Below are positions 32,802-43,400 of a stretch of 51,959 nucleotides of DNA, in pieces. The position numbers and the translations under genes were made by a program. The first letter of the stretch is position 1, and every line of letters begins with the position of its first letter. The notes beneath the pieces were generated by a model that had not been told where the DNA came from, did not search any database, and saw only the letters and a list, made by a program, of their open reading frames with translations. Source of the DNA: Candidatus Kuenenia stuttgartensis (GTDB lineage: Bacteria; Planctomycetota; Planctomycetia; Planctomycetales; Planctomycetaceae); contig CAMAVB010000019.1 of the NCBI GenBank assembly GCA_945861465.1, positions 1 through 51,959 of the forward strand, read 5' to 3'.

Positions 32802-35800
32802 TCACTCGATCGTGATTTCGTCAATATCGAATTCCAGCTGATCCTGCGGGACCTCGTTGACGCCACTGATGGATTGCAGCCATTCATTGGAAGGCCAGTT
32901 GAACGGTCGGAAACGGTCGGCTGTTCCAGTTTGATCGCGATACAGGATTGCACGGCCCGGGCTGAGCGCCGCAGCCACCGGGGTGTCGATCAGGCTGGCC
33001 GAATCCGTCTGATTCAGACGGAATGCAATGCGGTTGTCGAATTCACGCAGCAGCGACGTCGATAACCAGCGCATGGCGTTGCTGAAGGTGTCGGACCAGA
33101 TTATCACATGAATTCCCACCAACGGCCCCTTGCGAATCAGGTCACCCAGCATCGTCGCTGATGTCGCTGCCTTTGCCGCACCGAAGCCCGCCAATCCATA
33201 ATCGTCTTCATCGCGCCGCAGCGAACGAAACTGCCCGATGTTGCGGATTGCCAGAATCAACTCCGGGCTATCAGGCGGAGCATCTCCGCTTTCCCGCGCT
33301 GTCATTTGCAGCCAGAGATCGCTCACGACGGAATCCGCTTCTATGGCTTCGGCAAGGCGAAACCGTCGCGCAATTTCCGGCGTAAATGTTTCGGCAAATC
33401 GTGCCTGGGACGCTCGATCTCGTCCATCGTGCAGCAATGTGAGCTGCGATGTTCTGTCGTCCGGTGGTTTGGGAGAACCGACTGACCAGCTCACGATCAT
33501 GGATGCCAGAATTGTGTCGGCCAGATCTCCTTCCTGGCCAACAATCAACACGTTCTGGCCACCGGACCGCCGAAACTCCACGCACATTGGTGCGGCGATT
33601 GCCACAGGTTCGCCGATCCATACAGGCAGAGTATCAACAAAGTGTCGCGTGGCATCCGGCGTACTGGAAAGCCATGCGTTGAGTGGACTGCAAAGTTCCA
33701 GGCTGGGGGCGACATTGCCTTCAAAGACGATCATGCGGCTGTCGGAATTTTGACGATAGTCGGGCCGCTGAATCATGGCGAGGATCATTGATTCTCGCTT
33801 CGCTTCATCCAGCCATGCGATCTGAAACGGATGATTGCCTTCGACCATCCCATTGGCGTCGTTGTAGATCGCTTCGCCAGGGCGCGTCAGCAGGCGGGCA
33901 GCAGAATTCTCTTCGCTCAGGATTAAATGTGCGTCGCTTTCACTGCACTGCAGTGCAATTCTCACTCCCACTTGTCCCATTGTGCTGCGGGCGAGTGAGT
34001 ACGCTCCTCCCAACGTCTGCGAACCAAGAATTACATGAATTCCAAACGCTCGGCCCTGTCGCACGAGGCGGTCAAGCAGTAGCGATGCACGGGACGAAAC
34101 ACGGTCCTCGGTTGTGAAGAATTCCTGAAACTCATCGATCAGCAACAGCAGCCGCGGCGTCCGTTCGCCAGGAAACTGTCGGCGGAACGAAGGAACATCC
34201 TGCACGCCCCGGATACGAAACAACTCACCTCGTTCCTGGAGGACTTCGTCGAGGCGTTCCAGAACGCTCAAACCAAATTCGCGATCACTCTCAATCGCCA
34301 CGACGCGGGCATGAGGCAGCTTATTGGCAGCGTAGGTGCGAAATTCAACGCCCTTCTTAAAGTCGATGAGATAAAACTGAATTTCATCAGGACTGTAGTA
34401 CAGCGCCAGATTTGTGATCAAAATATGCAACAGCGTAGATTTCCCGGAACCAGTCTTTCCAGCCACAAGGACGTGCTGACTGGTGCCGCGCCCCAGTCTC
34501 ATGAACTGCAGACGCGCCGCACCTGCCCGCCCGATCGGAATATCCAGTCCGTCGGCGGAGCATTGGCTCCAGATGGCCTCAGGTTTCGGAGCGATGCGAC
34601 TAAACGAAACTTCCACTCGTCTCGCGTCACGCGACTGTTCACCCACAGCGCGGACCAGCCTGACGTAGTCTGCAGAATCCGGTGGTGCGAATGATTCGAA
34701 TTCGATTGAACTCGGCGACGCAAGACTCGGAATGACATGGCCATCTGTGACCGTAAACTCTGTACAGCATTCGTGCAGATCGTTGATGTCGAACGAGCGT
34801 GGAATCGGCTGATTCGGGGACCATGTCACGATCGCATGCACGCCACACCGCGGGCCGCTGGTGATGATGCTGGTCAAATGGCGAGCCGCCTCTTCGGTAA
34901 ACGCAGCGGGAAATCCGGCGACGACCACAAAATGATATGGTTCCGCGACCTCGCCCGCAGCGGCGTTGTAGTCTTCGATCGATTCAAATTCACTGCGAAG
35001 ATATGTCTGAAAGACACTCTCCATGTGTTCGGTCACTTTTTGAAGACGGTCGCGAATTTGTGTCGCATCGGTCCAGATACGGTTACTGATCAGGAGTTCG
35101 TCGAAGTCTGCAAGGTGCATCAGAGCGGAAAAGCTCTGTCCCAGTCCCACTGGATCGATGAGCGTAAACTGAACTCGCCCCGGCATGATGCTGGTCAGCA
35201 GCCGCAACAGAATCGAACGCACAAATTCCAGAGCTGGTTCGCGACCCGCCGCATCGTGTTCAATCGCAATCGATGTGTCGCGGGGAAAATTCAGAATGGC
35301 TGGCAATTCAAGGCAGAGGTTCGCAGCTGGTTCTCGACCATCGCCCTGCGGCGGTGCGGGAAGCGTCGCCAGCAGATCACCGATCGGCAACGCTTCAGGG
35401 AGCGACGTCGGTACATTCCAGTTGGCACCTCGCATCTGCGACCACCGGGGAAATGTGGCGACCCGTTCGCGACTGCTGCGGGCCAGTGCCCGCGCAATGG
35501 CAATATCCGCCTTCCACTGTGTCATTGTGTCCGATTCTTCGGCGAGCAGTGATTTGCGTTTTGCCGACGTGCGTGTGACCATCGCAGCAAGTGACTGATC
35601 GTGTTCGGACTCCAATGTCGCCTGAATTCGTGCGATCTCCTGTCCTCGCCAGATCTCGACAGCGGATTGCTGCCGCGCCGATTCGGCCTCATGTGCCGCA
35701 ATTTGTTCCTGAGTCAGCTTTTCAACGCGTGAAATTTGATCGTTGTAAGCATTCGTGCGACCGCAGATCAGTTCGTCTGCTGCTTTCTGCAGCTTTGCCG

Positions 35801-36857
35801 AGTGCTGTTCGCGATGTTGCACCATGGCGGTCTTCCAGGTATCCGCAGCCGCATCCACACGCTTCAATTCCTGTTGACTTTTCTGCGACCAGTATTCAAT
35901 GGCGGCTTTGGCGTTGGCCACATGCTGCAACATTTCCTCATAGCCCGCTCGGAGCCGTGACTGCACCAAAACCAGCAAAACCGTTCCGCACAACACGGCA
36001 GTCGCGGCACCGATCAGGCAGGATACGCCAAACCAGTGCCAGTCCGGCTTCTGCAGTTCAGGATTCAGGAACAATCGCAGGTCGGCCCGGACTCCGGTCG
36101 CTACGATGGCAACGACGAAGAAAATCAACAGCGTCAGTCCCCAGATTCGAAGACCGCATATCCATTGAGGCAGACTCTGGCGATCAATCAAACCGGCGGA
36201 CGCCATGGCCCGATCGCACTGCTCCATCGCGAGAGCATGACTGGCTTCGCGGCCTTTGATCTGCACATTGACTGGGGGTATGGTTGAATCCGTACCGGCA
36301 TGACAATGATCAAGATACTTGCAGGTGAATTGAACTCTGGCATCCAGATCGCTCAATTGTTGTGCCGCGAACGTCTGCTGCGTCTGAAAGATTTCATGCG
36401 CACGTTCAGCTTCGCGCACCGGAGTGTCTTCATTCGATTCGTCACACACAGACTGCAAAACCCAGAGTTCGCTCTGAAGTCTCTGGCGAATGGTAGCCGT
36501 ATCCACTTTGACGACCGCCACCAGGTCACTCAATTTACGCTCGCGCGAATCACGGGCTGCTTCACGTACGCTGCTGATGTCATGTTCGCACTGCATCAGT
36601 CGATCTTGAACAGCCTGACCCATTCGCTCCAACTGCACCCGTAATTCTGATTCGTACCGACTTTGAATGGAGCCCGTCAACTCCGATTCCTGATCGGTCA
36701 GTTCCGCCAACTGCCGTCGCACAGAATTGACCACATCCCGCGCGGCGACACATCGGGCACGAATTCGTTCCAGTTCCAAAGTCTGCGAGTCAAGGTTGAC
36801 TGATGCCGTAGCCATGATGGCAATCTCAGAGGGTCTGTACTTCAGGATTTCGTCCAT
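32802..36857 (-). CDS. Coiled-coil FtsK/SpoIIIE-type ATPase, EccC-like
   Basis: A 1351-residue membrane ATPase. Residues about 24-225 are charged coiled coil, two membrane helices lie at about 237-255 and 278-298, and a second coiled coil runs to about 465. Three FtsK-like modules follow. The first (about 515-760) lacks a P-loop. The second is complete: Walker A G-K-T-G-S-G-K-S (800-807), I-D-F-K-K-G-V-E-F, Walker B L-L-L-L-I-D-E-F (903-910), Q-G-R-A-F-G-I-H-V-I-L-G-S-Q. The third has a decayed P-loop (L-I-V-G-Q-E-G-D, about 1104-1111). Several tandem FtsK modules behind two helices resemble EccC/YukB ATPases of type VII secretion rather than DNA-pumping FtsK, which has four helices and a gamma domain. 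No WXG100 substrate or other Ecc gene is nearby. Internal ATG at 36815 is an alternative start. Confidence 0.85.
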   Translation of the reverse strand: MDEILKYRPSEIAIMATASVNLDSQTLELERIRARCVAARDVVNSVRRQLAELTDQESELTGSIQSRYESELRVQLERMGQAVQDRLMQCEHDISSVREAARDSRERKLSDLVAVVKVDTATIRQRLQSELWVLQSVCDESNEDTPVREAERAHEIFQTQQTFAAQQLSDLDARVQFTCKYLDHCHAGTDSTIPPVNVQIKGREASHALAMEQCDRAMASAGLIDRQSLPQWICGLRIWGLTLLIFFVVAIVATGVRADLRLFLNPELQKPDWHWFGVSCLIGAATAVLCGTVLLVLVQSRLRAGYEEMLQHVANAKAAIEYWSQKSQQELKRVDAAADTWKTAMVQHREQHSAKLQKAADELICGRTNAYNDQISRVEKLTQEQIAAHEAESARQQSAVEIWRGQEIARIQATLESEHDQSLAAMVTRTSAKRKSLLAEESDTMTQWKADIAIARALARSSRERVATFPRWSQMRGANWNVPTSLPEALPIGDLLATLPAPPQGDGREPAANLCLELPAILNFPRDTSIAIEHDAAGREPALEFVRSILLRLLTSIMPGRVQFTLIDPVGLGQSFSALMHLADFDELLISNRIWTDATQIRDRLQKVTEHMESVFQTYLRSEFESIEDYNAAAGEVAEPYHFVVVAGFPAAFTEEAARHLTSIITSGPRCGVHAIVTWSPNQPIPRSFDINDLHECCTEFTVTDGHVIPSLASPSSIEFESFAPPDSADYVRLVRAVGEQSRDARRVEVSFSRIAPKPEAIWSQCSADGLDIPIGRAGAARLQFMRLGRGTSQHVLVAGKTGSGKSTLLHILITNLALYYSPDEIQFYLIDFKKGVEFRTYAANKLPHARVVAIESDREFGLSVLERLDEVLQERGELFRIRGVQDVPSFRRQFPGERTPRLLLLIDEFQEFFTTEDRVSSRASLLLDRLVRQGRAFGIHVILGSQTLGGAYSLARSTMGQVGVRIALQCSESDAHLILSEENSAARLLTRPGEAIYNDANGMVEGNHPFQIAWLDEAKRESMILAMIQRPDYRQNSDSRMIVFEGNVAPSLELCSPLNAWLSSTPDATRHFVDTLPVWIGEPVAIAAPMCVEFRRSGGQNVLIVGQEGDLADTILASMIVSWSVGSPKPPDDRTSQLTLLHDGRDRASQARFAETFTPEIARRFRLAEAIEADSVVSDLWLQMTARESGDAPPDSPELILAIRNIGQFRSLRRDEDDYGLAGFGAAKAATSATMLGDLIRKGPLVGIHVIIWSDTFSNAMRWLSTSLLREFDNRIAFRLNQTDSASLIDTPVAAALSPGRAILYRDQTGTADRFRPFNWPSNEWLQSISGVNEVPQDQLEFDIDEITIE

Positions 36858-37172
36858 GATTGTAGTCCGGCAGTGTCACACACCGTGAGCAGAACGACAA
36901 TTGAATTCTCAAGTCCCTGACCCAGCCCCGGAAACGACGCCATTCCCTGGAAAACGCGACCTCACCCGCACTGTCCGCCGCATTCTTCCGTTTTCCCGCA
37001 AACTTGACAGAATGTGTGAATGCGGCTGCAAGGTGCATGTCCAGCATGAACATCCAATCGCAGCATATTGCCCAGCGGCACTCTACGGGCGGATGACTGT
37101 TTGCGGCACAACAGTCTTCGTTTCGGCAGTTTTTTTCAGTGGCGGCTGCGTTGGCTGACTCGACTCGGAGAG
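36858..37172. other. Upstream region of the FtsK-type gene
   Basis: About 315 bp between the small minus-strand gene and the FtsK-type gene. Open frames are present but unconvincing. It contains the first of the two 47-bp direct repeats and should contain the FtsK-type promoter. Confidence 0.45.
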
Positions 37173-37237
37173 TCAAGCTACGGAAAACTCTTTTTCAGTG
37201 GCGGCTGCGTTGGCTGACTCGACTCGGAGAGTCAAGC
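37132..37237. repeat. Two 47-bp direct repeats with a GACTCGACTCGGAGAGTC core
   Basis: 37132-37178 and 37191-37237 are direct copies (59-bp period) beginning TTTTTCAGTGGCGGCTGCG and ending GAGAGTCAAGC. Each holds the small palindrome GACTC...GAGTC. Two copies of GGCGGTTTTAACGG follow at 37243-37256 and 37260-37273. A related core is at 15254-15273. The second copy encodes the C-terminal end of the small gene 37173-37505 on the minus strand. Confidence 0.88.
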
Positions 37238-37505
37238 AACGGGGCGGTTTTAACGGTGAGGCGGTTTTAACGGAGACAGGCACGAGTGTATCCTCAGCGA
37301 CTCCGACAAGTCGCAGACGTCGCGACAATGGCAAATCAGCTTGATGACATTTTTTCAGGAGATCAATCACATGCGTCAGTCGGATGACAACATCGTTGCA
37401 TCCTTCGAGCAGGTTTTGGTGCCATTCGTCCGGGTTGATACAGTCGCAGTCATGGCTATTCATTCCTGGAGCGGCTTTCGTCTTGAATAGGTAAGGGTCC
37501 GACAT
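37173..37505 (-). CDS. Small hypothetical protein ending in repeat sequence
   Basis: A 110-residue frame I do not recognise. The first ~80 residues look protein-like: C-D-C-I-N-P-D-E-W-H-Q-N-L-L-E-G and a helical V-V-I-R-L-T-H-V-I-D-L-L-K-K-C-H. The last ~20 (L-T-L-R-V-E-S-A-N-A-A-A-T-E-K) are translated from the second 47-bp repeat, so the original C terminus was probably replaced when the repeat arrived. It lies upstream of the FtsK-type gene on the same strand with a 315-bp gap. It lacks a W-x-G motif, so it is not evidently a type VII substrate. It may be non-coding. Confidence 0.4.
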   Translation of the reverse strand: MSDPYLFKTKAAPGMNSHDCDCINPDEWHQNLLEGCNDVVIRLTHVIDLLKKCHQADLPLSRRLRLVGVAEDTLVPVSVKTASPLKPPRCLTLRVESANAAATEKEFSVA

Positions 37506-37678
37506 GCACAGAATCGACGACCCAGTCGCTGAATCTTCAGCAGTTTCTCTCTATGATCTATTCAGAGAACATTACCATAAACCCGCACCTGCCGCAGGCT
37601 GTGCCGGTGAAAGAAATGGAAAAGCTGTTACTATCTGCATGATAAGTACTCAGAACCCGGCTGAAGGCTGGTGACACT

Positions 37679-38290
37679 ATGCGAATTGGAATCTTTGGAG
37701 GCACATTTGACCCGGTGCATTACGGGCATTTGTTGTTGGCGGAAACCTGTCGGGAGCAATTAAGACTCGACGAAGTTCGATTTGTCCCGGCAGCGACGCC
37801 ACCACACAAGCTGCACCATGAGATTTCCGATGGCAGAGTACGGGCTGATATGCTGGCCCTTGCGGTCTCAGGATACCGGGAATTTGTGGTTGATCACCGG
37901 GAACTCAAACGCAAGGGCCCCTCGTATACCGTCGATACGCTTCAGGAAATTGCGGTTGAGTTTCCGGGTGCCGAATTGTACTTTCTGACCGGAGCGGACT
38001 CTTTGCGGGATTTTCTCTCATGGCGCGAGCCTGAACGGATCAGCAAACTCGCCACATTGGTTTGCTGCAATCGACCGGGGTTGCCGAAACTGCAGGATGA
38101 GCAGGTTGCAAAATGGGTCGGCCCCGAGATTGCGGATCGCATCCTGACGCTGCAGATGCCGGGAACAGATATTTCCGGATCAGAATTGCGAGACCGTGTT
38201 CGCGATGGTCGAAGTCTGCGTTTTCTGACACCCAAGGCTGTGGAAGTGTTTGTGATCGAGCACGGCTTGTATCGCCGGACAGAGGAGTGA
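37679..38290 (+). CDS. nadD: Nicotinate-nucleotide adenylyltransferase
   Basis: A 203-residue cytosolic enzyme that adenylates nicotinate mononucleotide to deamido-NAD in NAD synthesis. It has G-G-T-F-D-P-V-H-Y-G-H (7-17) with the adenylyltransferase H-x-G-H-type motif, P-P-H-K (substrate loop), Y-T-V-D-T-L, F-L-T-G-A-D-S-L, and the C-terminal I-S-G-S-E-L-R-D-R-V-R-D-G (I-S-S-T-x-I-R-like) motif. Length is typical. In many bacteria nadD is next to proA, obgE or rsfS, but none of these is here. Confidence 0.96.
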   Translation: MRIGIFGGTFDPVHYGHLLLAETCREQLRLDEVRFVPAATPPHKLHHEISDGRVRADMLALAVSGYREFVVDHRELKRKGPSYTVDTLQEIAVEFPGAELYFLTGADSLRDFLSWREPERISKLATLVCCNRPGLPKLQDEQVAKWVGPEIADRILTLQMPGTDISGSELRDRVRDGRSLRFLTPKAVEVFVIEHGLYRRTEE

Positions 38291-38650
38291 TCCGTGCCTC
38301 TGCGTCGCTGGTTTTGCCTGAAACGCAACGGCAAACGTCGCGGCTCACGCAGGTTTTGTCGGGGGCTCTGAGGCAAAAGCTGCCTGAGGAGTGTGAAGCG
38401 GTTGTATCCTGCCGGAAAATTTCGAGGCGGCGGAGAATTGACGCTTGATCCACAGGCAGATCCTGCCACTGCCCCATAATTTTCAACGCTGGATGTTGAC
38501 GCTGCTGCCGGACACGGGATACCACTCGTTGCGGGAAGCGATTCTGTTTTTCCGCCGCTACCGAGCGCCGGATGATAAGTGTGTTTGCGTCCCGGTTGTA
38601 ATTGTCGAGCGCAGCTTTGATTTGCCTCGGTTCATAAAGGAAATTGTGCA
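38291..38650. other. Gene-free stretch
   Basis: About 360 bp between nadD and the BBP7 gene. Frames on both strands are short and unlike known families. It contains the BBP7 promoter and, at about 38635-38641, the AAAGGA ribosome binding site of that gene. Confidence 0.5.
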
Positions 38651-40228
38651 GTGCCAAAGGTCTTGCATTGTTCATACTGGCTGGTTGTGTTGGTGATCAT
38701 CCTCGATTGGTCTACGACAGCGACCGCTCAGTTGCCGAACTCCGGTCAGGAGTTTGGCATCGAACCGGGACCGATGTGTGGTTCCTGTGCGCCCAGCCAG
38801 GAATCATTTGGCGGGCCGGAATGGTACGGTGCCGGATCTGAATCTTACGATTCAGGTCTCTTCACGAGTCAGTGCGGCTGTGATGCAGCGATGCCAATTC
38901 CCGGGGGAGATCCGGGCGTGCAAATGCCATATCCCGGACAATTCGGCGTTCAGCCGTATGGCTATTCCGATTGTGGCATGATGCCAGGTGCCTGCGACTT
39001 CGCAGCACCGTTTGGAACCCAGCCAGGTTGCGGTGATTACAACAGTTGCGCACCGGGCGGTTACAGTTGCTCCCCCGGCGAATGTTACGACCCCGGCGAT
39101 TGTGGTGTTCAACAGTTTTGTCCCTGCGGAAACGCGCCACAGTGGTGGTTCGGTGCAGAGGCGCTGATCTGGAATACCACTTCTTCGGGAATGCCGCCCC
39201 TGGTGACAACCAGCGAGACTGGCACTCAACAGTATGATGCAGGCGTGCTGGGACGACCAACGACCCAGACGCTCTATGGGGGCGGCAACATCTTCGGTGG
39301 AACTCAAGGCGGTTATCGTCTGCGTGGCGGTCACTATATTGACCCATGCGGCATGAGTGGTGTCGATGCAGAGTTTTTCATGCTTGGCACCCGGAATGCG
39401 AACTATCATAATGATTCAACCGGTGATCCGATTCTGGCGCGACCATTCCTGAACGCTCAAACAGGGCTGAATGATGCACAATTGGTCGCTTTCCCGGACC
39501 TTGCCAGCGGCACGATTGACGTGAGTGCCCAGTCAAATCTGTACTCCGGTGCCCTTCACTATCGCGAGGTTTTCTGGAAAGACTGCGACTCTGTCAACGG
39601 GTGCTCTCAGTATTGCAGCCACGGTCAACACAGCTCGACGTTGGGATTTCAAATCGGCCCGCGTTTTGTCAATCTGCGAGAATCGTTCGGTTCGAACGAG
39701 AGACTGACGAGTCTGGAAACTTCAGCACAGTTTCAGATTCAGGACTCATTTCGAACGAAAAACCTCTTCCGTGGTTGCGAACTGGGATTGTTTGGATCTC
39801 ACCGGGGAGGACGTTGGACTCTGGACGGCGGTATGCGTTTAGCAATTGGTGCCACAGATCAGGAACTGGATGTTTCTGGACAGACGGCAGTGACTCAAGC
39901 GGGCACAACGACCACAAGCCCCGGTGGCTTCCTGGCCCAGCGCACGAATTCAGGCTCCTGGGACCGTAATCGTTTTTCTCTGATTCCGCAATTTGACGCC
40001 TCCCTCGGATTAAGGATGACCGACACATGGACCGTCTCTGTCGGCTACAGTCTCCTTTATTGGGGTCAGGTGCTGCGCGCCTCGGAGCAAATCGATCCGG
40101 TCCTGAATCCGGGGCTGCTTCCTCCCGAACAAGTTCCATTGACGGGCGAGCTGCGTCCTCAAACGTTGTTGCATGAGTCAAACTACGTGGCACATGGGAT
40201 TACGATCGGGCTGGAAAAACGCTGGTAA
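38651..40228 (+). CDS. BBP7-family outer-membrane beta-barrel protein
   Basis: A 525-residue exported protein started by GTG, with AAAGGA upstream. Residues 1-26 are a signal peptide (L-V-V-L-V-I-I-L-D-W-S-T-T-A-T-A-Q). Residues about 30-175 are rich in Cys, Gly, Pro and Tyr (for example C-G-S-C-A-P, G-E-C-Y-D-P-G-D-C-G), suggesting a disulfide-knit surface or periplasmic region. The rest is a BBP7 (PF07585)-like barrel starting at W-W-F-G-A-E-A-L-I-W, with L-R-G-G-H-Y, F-Q-I-G-P-R-F-V-N-L-R-E-S-F, and the end G-I-T-I-G-L-E-K-R-W with terminal aromatic, as in outer-membrane barrels. The family is almost confined to planctomycetes; function is unknown. The giant surface protein follows after 238 bp. 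Confidence 0.9.
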   Translation: MPKVLHCSYWLVVLVIILDWSTTATAQLPNSGQEFGIEPGPMCGSCAPSQESFGGPEWYGAGSESYDSGLFTSQCGCDAAMPIPGGDPGVQMPYPGQFGVQPYGYSDCGMMPGACDFAAPFGTQPGCGDYNSCAPGGYSCSPGECYDPGDCGVQQFCPCGNAPQWWFGAEALIWNTTSSGMPPLVTTSETGTQQYDAGVLGRPTTQTLYGGGNIFGGTQGGYRLRGGHYIDPCGMSGVDAEFFMLGTRNANYHNDSTGDPILARPFLNAQTGLNDAQLVAFPDLASGTIDVSAQSNLYSGALHYREVFWKDCDSVNGCSQYCSHGQHSSTLGFQIGPRFVNLRESFGSNERLTSLETSAQFQIQDSFRTKNLFRGCELGLFGSHRGGRWTLDGGMRLAIGATDQELDVSGQTAVTQAGTTTTSPGGFLAQRTNSGSWDRNRFSLIPQFDASLGLRMTDTWTVSVGYSLLYWGQVLRASEQIDPVLNPGLLPPEQVPLTGELRPQTLLHESNYVAHGITIGLEKRW

Positions 40229-40466
40229 GCCAGGAAGATGCGATTTCCCATGGGCCAGGGCAAGCTCCACACCGGGATGAACGAGAAATTTTCATTGACC
40301 GCGGTTGGGTTGCACCCTTGATCACTGTGCAGCCTGTTCTGCTATCACAAGACCGACGGCCAGGTCTGCGACCAGGGTTTCGATGTTGCCGTCTGTGTCA
40401 TGCCCGTTCAGTTATCTTCAGGTTGCCTGATTGAAATCAAGACGTTTTCGAGAGAGAAAGATTCAA

Positions 40467-43400
40467 ATGACACATCATCGATGGCTCGCCGGTCTCGGAC
40501 ACATTATCAACAGGCAGCACCGTCGCAGGCGGACCCAGCGTGACCTGCGTACGCCTGCGGCAGAGCTGCTGGAAACAAAAGTGCTGCTCACCGCCAATAC
40601 CCTGGGACTGATCCAGGGAACTGTCTTCAATGACGTGACGGGGAATGGACTGTCTGGCGGGGATCCGCTGCTGAATGCCGTCAATGTCCAGTTGTATCGC
40701 GACGGCGGCAACCTGACGTTTGACAATGGCGGTGCGGATGACACGCTGGCAGGCACAATGACCACTGGTCCCGCAGGCACATTTTCGTTCAGCGATCTGG
40801 CGGCAGGCCGCTATTTCGTGCGCCAGCAGCCAGTCGTCGGCTACATGCAGCGAGTCGGCGAAAATGTGGTCACCGTCAATATCTCTGCTGCAGATGCCCT
40901 GGGTTCACCAGGCATTCTGATTGACGATTTTGCGTCGCCTGTCAGCCCGGGACAGACACTGTCCGCAGATGCAGCAGGCGTTGCCACGGCGAGTTCGTTT
41001 TCGCCGGCCGTGACTGCGATCGGGGGCGAACGCGATATGGTCGTGACTGCGACGCTGGACATTATCGGATTTGAAGCCAATGGCGCGGCATTCCCGGGCA
41101 ACCTCGCCTACAACGCCAATATCGGAGCGACTGGTCGATCTCGCGTCGTATGGGACGGTGCCGACAATAACGCGACAACGCTGAGTCCCTCCGGCCTGTC
41201 GGGTGCGAACCTCACGGCGCTGGGGGAAACGGGCTTCGTGTTGAATATCGGAACCAGTCAACCGGTCACGCTTTCACTCCTGGTGCATTCTGGTTCCGGA
41301 AATTCATCAACCGCAACAGTCAGTCTGCCAACGACTGGAACCGATTCAATGTACATACCGTACTCATCGTTCGTGACGACGACCGGGAGCGGGGCAGATT
41401 TTGCAAACGTCGGGGCAATCGAATTTCTGACGGAAGCTGCGACGCCCGGCACGACGACGACGACCGACTTGATCCGAGCGCAGTCGCCTACGCGATTCAC
41501 CGCCAACTTTGCCAACTTCGTCCCGATGACGCTGGGGAATCTGGTCTTCAATGACGTGAATAACAGCGGGCTGTTTGATTCATCAACGGAAGTTGGAATC
41601 GACAGCGTCGCGATGACGCTGTTTCAGGACACAAATTCCAACAATATCTTTGACAGCGGCACTGACCTCCAGGTTGCGACAACAACGACTGCCGGTGGCG
41701 GCCTGTACTCTTTTGGAAATTTGTTTCCTGGCAACTATCTCGTCCGCATTGATGCCAGCAACTTTGGTGTCGCGGGTGTATTGCAGGGTTTCCAGTCGAG
41801 TACCGGCAACGGCGCTGCTCCGGATGCGGATGTCGTGACGACGGACGGCGATGACAATGGCGATGCACTCGGCAGCGCGATCTTGTCGTTGGGGATTACG
41901 CTCTCAAACGGACAGGAACCAGTCAACGACGGTGACGCGAATCCGAATACGAATCTGAGCCTTGATTTTGGTGTGTTTACTACGGTCGATATTGTCGTCA
42001 CCAAGACAGATAACGCAGACCCAGTCATCGCAGGCAGCGGCGCTGGCAATCTGGTCTATACAGTGACGGCGACAAATTCAGGGCCTGGTTCGGCAACCGG
42101 TGTGACAATCAGCGATACGGGTGTGCTTGCAGCGAATCTGCCGGCAGGTGTGACGTTTGTGTCAGCTGTCGGCAGCGGAGGCAGTACGTTCAACACATCG
42201 ACCGGAGTCTGGACAATCGGAGCACTGGCATTCGGCGATTCGAGGAATCTGGTTGTGACGCTGACGGTTGGTGCTTCGGCATCCGACACGCTGGTGATCA
42301 CAAACACGGCGTCACTTGCGACAGTGAACGAAATAGAAGTCGATGCCGGACAGGGTAATGATTCGGCAACGAAAACGACTAGTGTGGACCGCATCGTCGA
42401 TATCGCGGTCACGAAGGCAGGAAGCTCAGATCCGGTTATCACTGGCAGCGGTCCCGGCAATCTGGTCTACACGGTGATCGCGACGAACGCCGGACTTTCC
42501 GATGCGTCCGGCGTAACACTGAGCGACACTGGAATCATCCCGGCAAATCTTCCGGCAGGTGTCACGTTTGTCTCTGCCATCGCCAGTGGCAGCACCACGT
42601 TTAACAGTACGACTGGCGTCTGGACAATTGGAAATCTCGCGGCGGGAGCTTCGGTAACTCTGACGGCAACTCTGACCGTCGGTGTTTCTGCAGCGGACGA
42701 CGTGAATATCAACAATACGGCTTCGTTGCTGAGCGTTAATGAAACAGATTCTGTTCAATCCAACAACAGTGCAACTGTCAGTACGGACATTGTAGACAGA
42801 GTGGATATCGCGGTCACAAAGGTGGCTGTTCCCGTGACAGTGACGGCTGGGAGTGGTGTCGGCAATCTGGTCTACACTGTTTCCGCTCGCAACAACGGCC
42901 CGTCCAATGCTTCGGGAGTGTCGATCAGCGACGTCGGTATCCTTGCCGCCAATCTTCCGGCGGGCGTCACATTTGTCTCTGCTGTCGGCACTGGCAGTAC
43001 CACATTTGACACTGCGACCGGGATCTGGACCCTCGGAAATCTTTCGCCAAACGCAACGGAGGCTCTTACCGTGACACTCACGGTCGGGGCCTCAGCCACC
43101 GATAACGCGGTGATCGTCAATACTGCGTCGCTGAATAGTGTGAATGAGCTTGATATGGTCGGAGACAATAATTCGCAGAGTATCAACGTCACTGTCCGTC
43201 GGGACGTCGATATCGTTGTCACTAAAGTGGCGAATGCAAATCCGATCGTTGCTGGCAGTGGTGTCGGCAACCTTGTTTACACAATTACGGCAACCAACGC
43301 CGGACCATCCAACGCATCCAATGTGGCATTGCTGGATTCTGATGTTCTTGCGGCAGCTCTGCCTGCTGGCGTGACTCTTGTTTCCGCCGTCGGCAGTGGA

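Noticed and set aside
32802-36857. Classical DNA translocase FtsK
   Set aside because: There are two rather than four membrane helices, several FtsK-like modules instead of one, large coiled coils and no visible gamma domain.
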